A stretch of DNA of 6,757 nt, taken from the NCBI GenBank assembly GCA_035601815.1, contig DATNNN010000109.1, positions 1-6,757 on the forward strand, given 5' to 3'. Shown one piece after another: positions 6,285-6,757 of the stretch (within the stretch, counting starts at the first letter, position 1; every line of letters begins with the position of its first letter). Position numbers and translations under genes: made by a program. The DNA is from DATNNN01 sp035601815. Lineage in GTDB: Bacteria > Pseudomonadota > Alphaproteobacteria > Rhizobiales > Xanthobacteraceae. Under the pieces are notes generated by a model. That model saw only the letters and a list, made by a program, of their open reading frames with translations, had not been told where the DNA came from and ran no database searches.

Positions 6285-6757
6285 ATGACCTTTTTGACCG
6301 ATGTCCAGGAACTCAAGACCGGGCTCGTCCTCTTCCGAAGAACGGACGTGAAGCACCACAACTGGTATTGCCGCATCAAGGTCCCGCAGGAAGACCGCTA
6401 CAAGACCATTTCCCTGAAGACCCACGACCTTCGTGAAGCCCGCGACAAGGCATTCGATCTTGACGCCGACATCCGTTTCCGGGTGAAGCACGAGGTTCCG
6501 GTTTTCGAAAAATCATTTGAGGAAGTCGCCAACGAATATCTCGCTTCCCAAAAGAGCGTGGCTTTGTCGGGTCAGATCACGCTCAACCGCTGGAAAATAG
6601 TCGATTCCTACATCCGCCTTCATCTGATTCCCTATATGGGCAACACCCAGATCACCCTCGTCGGCGAGGACAAATGGAGGGCCTATCCTCTTTGGCGCAA
6701 GGAGAACAATGCGCCGAAGAAGCTCGCAAAACCCGGTCGCAAACCTCCAAAAAAGGC
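6285..6757 (+). CDS. Tyrosine-recombinase-type integrase, N-terminal part
   Basis: The gene is cut by the right edge after 157 codons plus 2 bases. ATG 6285 is the only ATG, GTG or TTG start after the in-frame TAA at 6177; the ribosome site is weak (AGAAAG about 10 bases upstream). Residues about 10-66 look like the arm-binding domain of phage-type integrases (NWYCRIKVPQEDRYKTISLK, then THDLREARDKAFDLDADIRF). Residues 78-138 look like the helical core-binding domain (FEEVANEYLASQK, ITLNRWKIVDSYIRLHLIPY, then TQITLVGEDKWRAYPLWR). A Lys/Pro-rich stretch follows (KKLAKPGRKPPKK). The catalytic domain with the R-H-R-Y residues would be downstream and is not seen, so activity cannot be judged. The pattern fits integrases of proteobacterial islands and prophages. 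The gene reads away from ahcY, and its composition is less GC-rich than the neighbours, consistent with transfer. Confidence 0.82.
   Translation, partial: MTFLTDVQELKTGLVLFRRTDVKHHNWYCRIKVPQEDRYKTISLKTHDLREARDKAFDLDADIRFRVKHEVPVFEKSFEEVANEYLASQKSVALSGQITLNRWKIVDSYIRLHLIPYMGNTQITLVGEDKWRAYPLWRKENNAPKKLAKPGRKPPKK

Larger units (their letters stand above)
6152..6757 (+). mobile_element. Probable end of an integrated element, inner part outside the window
   Basis: Base composition drops sharply after about 6150: 6151-6200 has only 10 G/C in 50 bases, against 41/60 in a lepA line. The following integrase gene stays lower in GC (32/60 in 6361-6420) and uses A- and T-ending codons more than ahcY or lepA. 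A lone tyrosine-type integrase beside a composition break is typical of the end of a prophage, integrative element or genomic island. No tRNA gene, direct-repeat att pair or other element genes are visible, and the exact boundary cannot be fixed from one end. The start given is the composition break, not a proven att site. Confidence 0.5.

Noticed and set aside
6231..6491. 86-codon minus-strand open frame overlapping the integrase start
   Set aside because: Antisense to the well-supported integrase frame, with no recognisable domain or ribosome-binding site.
1..6757. CRISPR array or defence system
   Set aside because: No regularly spaced repeats and no cas, toxin-antitoxin, restriction or retron genes are visible; the only mobile signature is the integrase at the right end.

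Overview
The window looks like chromosomal DNA of an alphaproteobacterium, probably of the Rhizobiales (Hyphomicrobiales). The core genes are strongly GC-rich: one 60-base line inside lepA is 41/60 G+C. AhcY carries the insert seen in proteobacterial enzymes, and a perfect ATATAAAGATATCTTTATAT palindrome lies upstream of ahcY. I cannot name the genus from sequence alone.

Layout, left to right. (1) 1-2087, minus strand: a two-gene envelope cluster. A 597-aa multi-pass membrane protein resembling STT3/GT-C sugar transferases comes first, followed 41 bases later by the start of a penicillin-insensitive murein endopeptidase (mepA), which is cut by the window edge. (2) 2088-2284: a divergent intergenic region. 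(3) 2285-2701, plus strand: a small secreted YkuD-type L,D-transpeptidase. (4) 2714-4519, minus strand: elongation factor 4 (lepA), convergent with the transpeptidase gene and only 12 bases from it. (5) 4575-5978, minus strand: S-adenosylhomocysteine hydrolase (ahcY), 55 bases upstream of lepA and probably co-transcribed with it. (6) 5979-6284: a 306-base gene-free stretch. Its left part is the ahcY leader, with a hairpin and the 20-bp palindrome, which is a candidate operator of the SahR type. Its right part is abruptly AT-rich (10 G/C in the 50 bases 6151-6200) and holds a TTGACA promoter, a 17-bp palindrome inside that promoter, and short ACAGA repeats. (7) 6285-6757, plus strand: the N-terminal part of a tyrosine-recombinase-type integrase, cut by the right edge, with lower GC (32/60 in one line).

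How it fits together. MepA and the L,D-transpeptidase both act on peptidoglycan cross-links in the periplasm, one cutting and one forming or exchanging them. The GT-C-like membrane protein sits between them, so the left third reads as an envelope-remodelling neighbourhood. AhcY removes the methylation by-product SAH, and the palindrome suggests control by SAH level. The drop in GC plus the integrase gene suggests that the right end is the start of an integrated mobile element inserted just upstream of the ahcY control region, with no tRNA gene visible at the junction. Nothing in the window amounts to a clearly new system. The most interesting parts are the ahcY/integrase junction and the uncharacterised GT-C protein.
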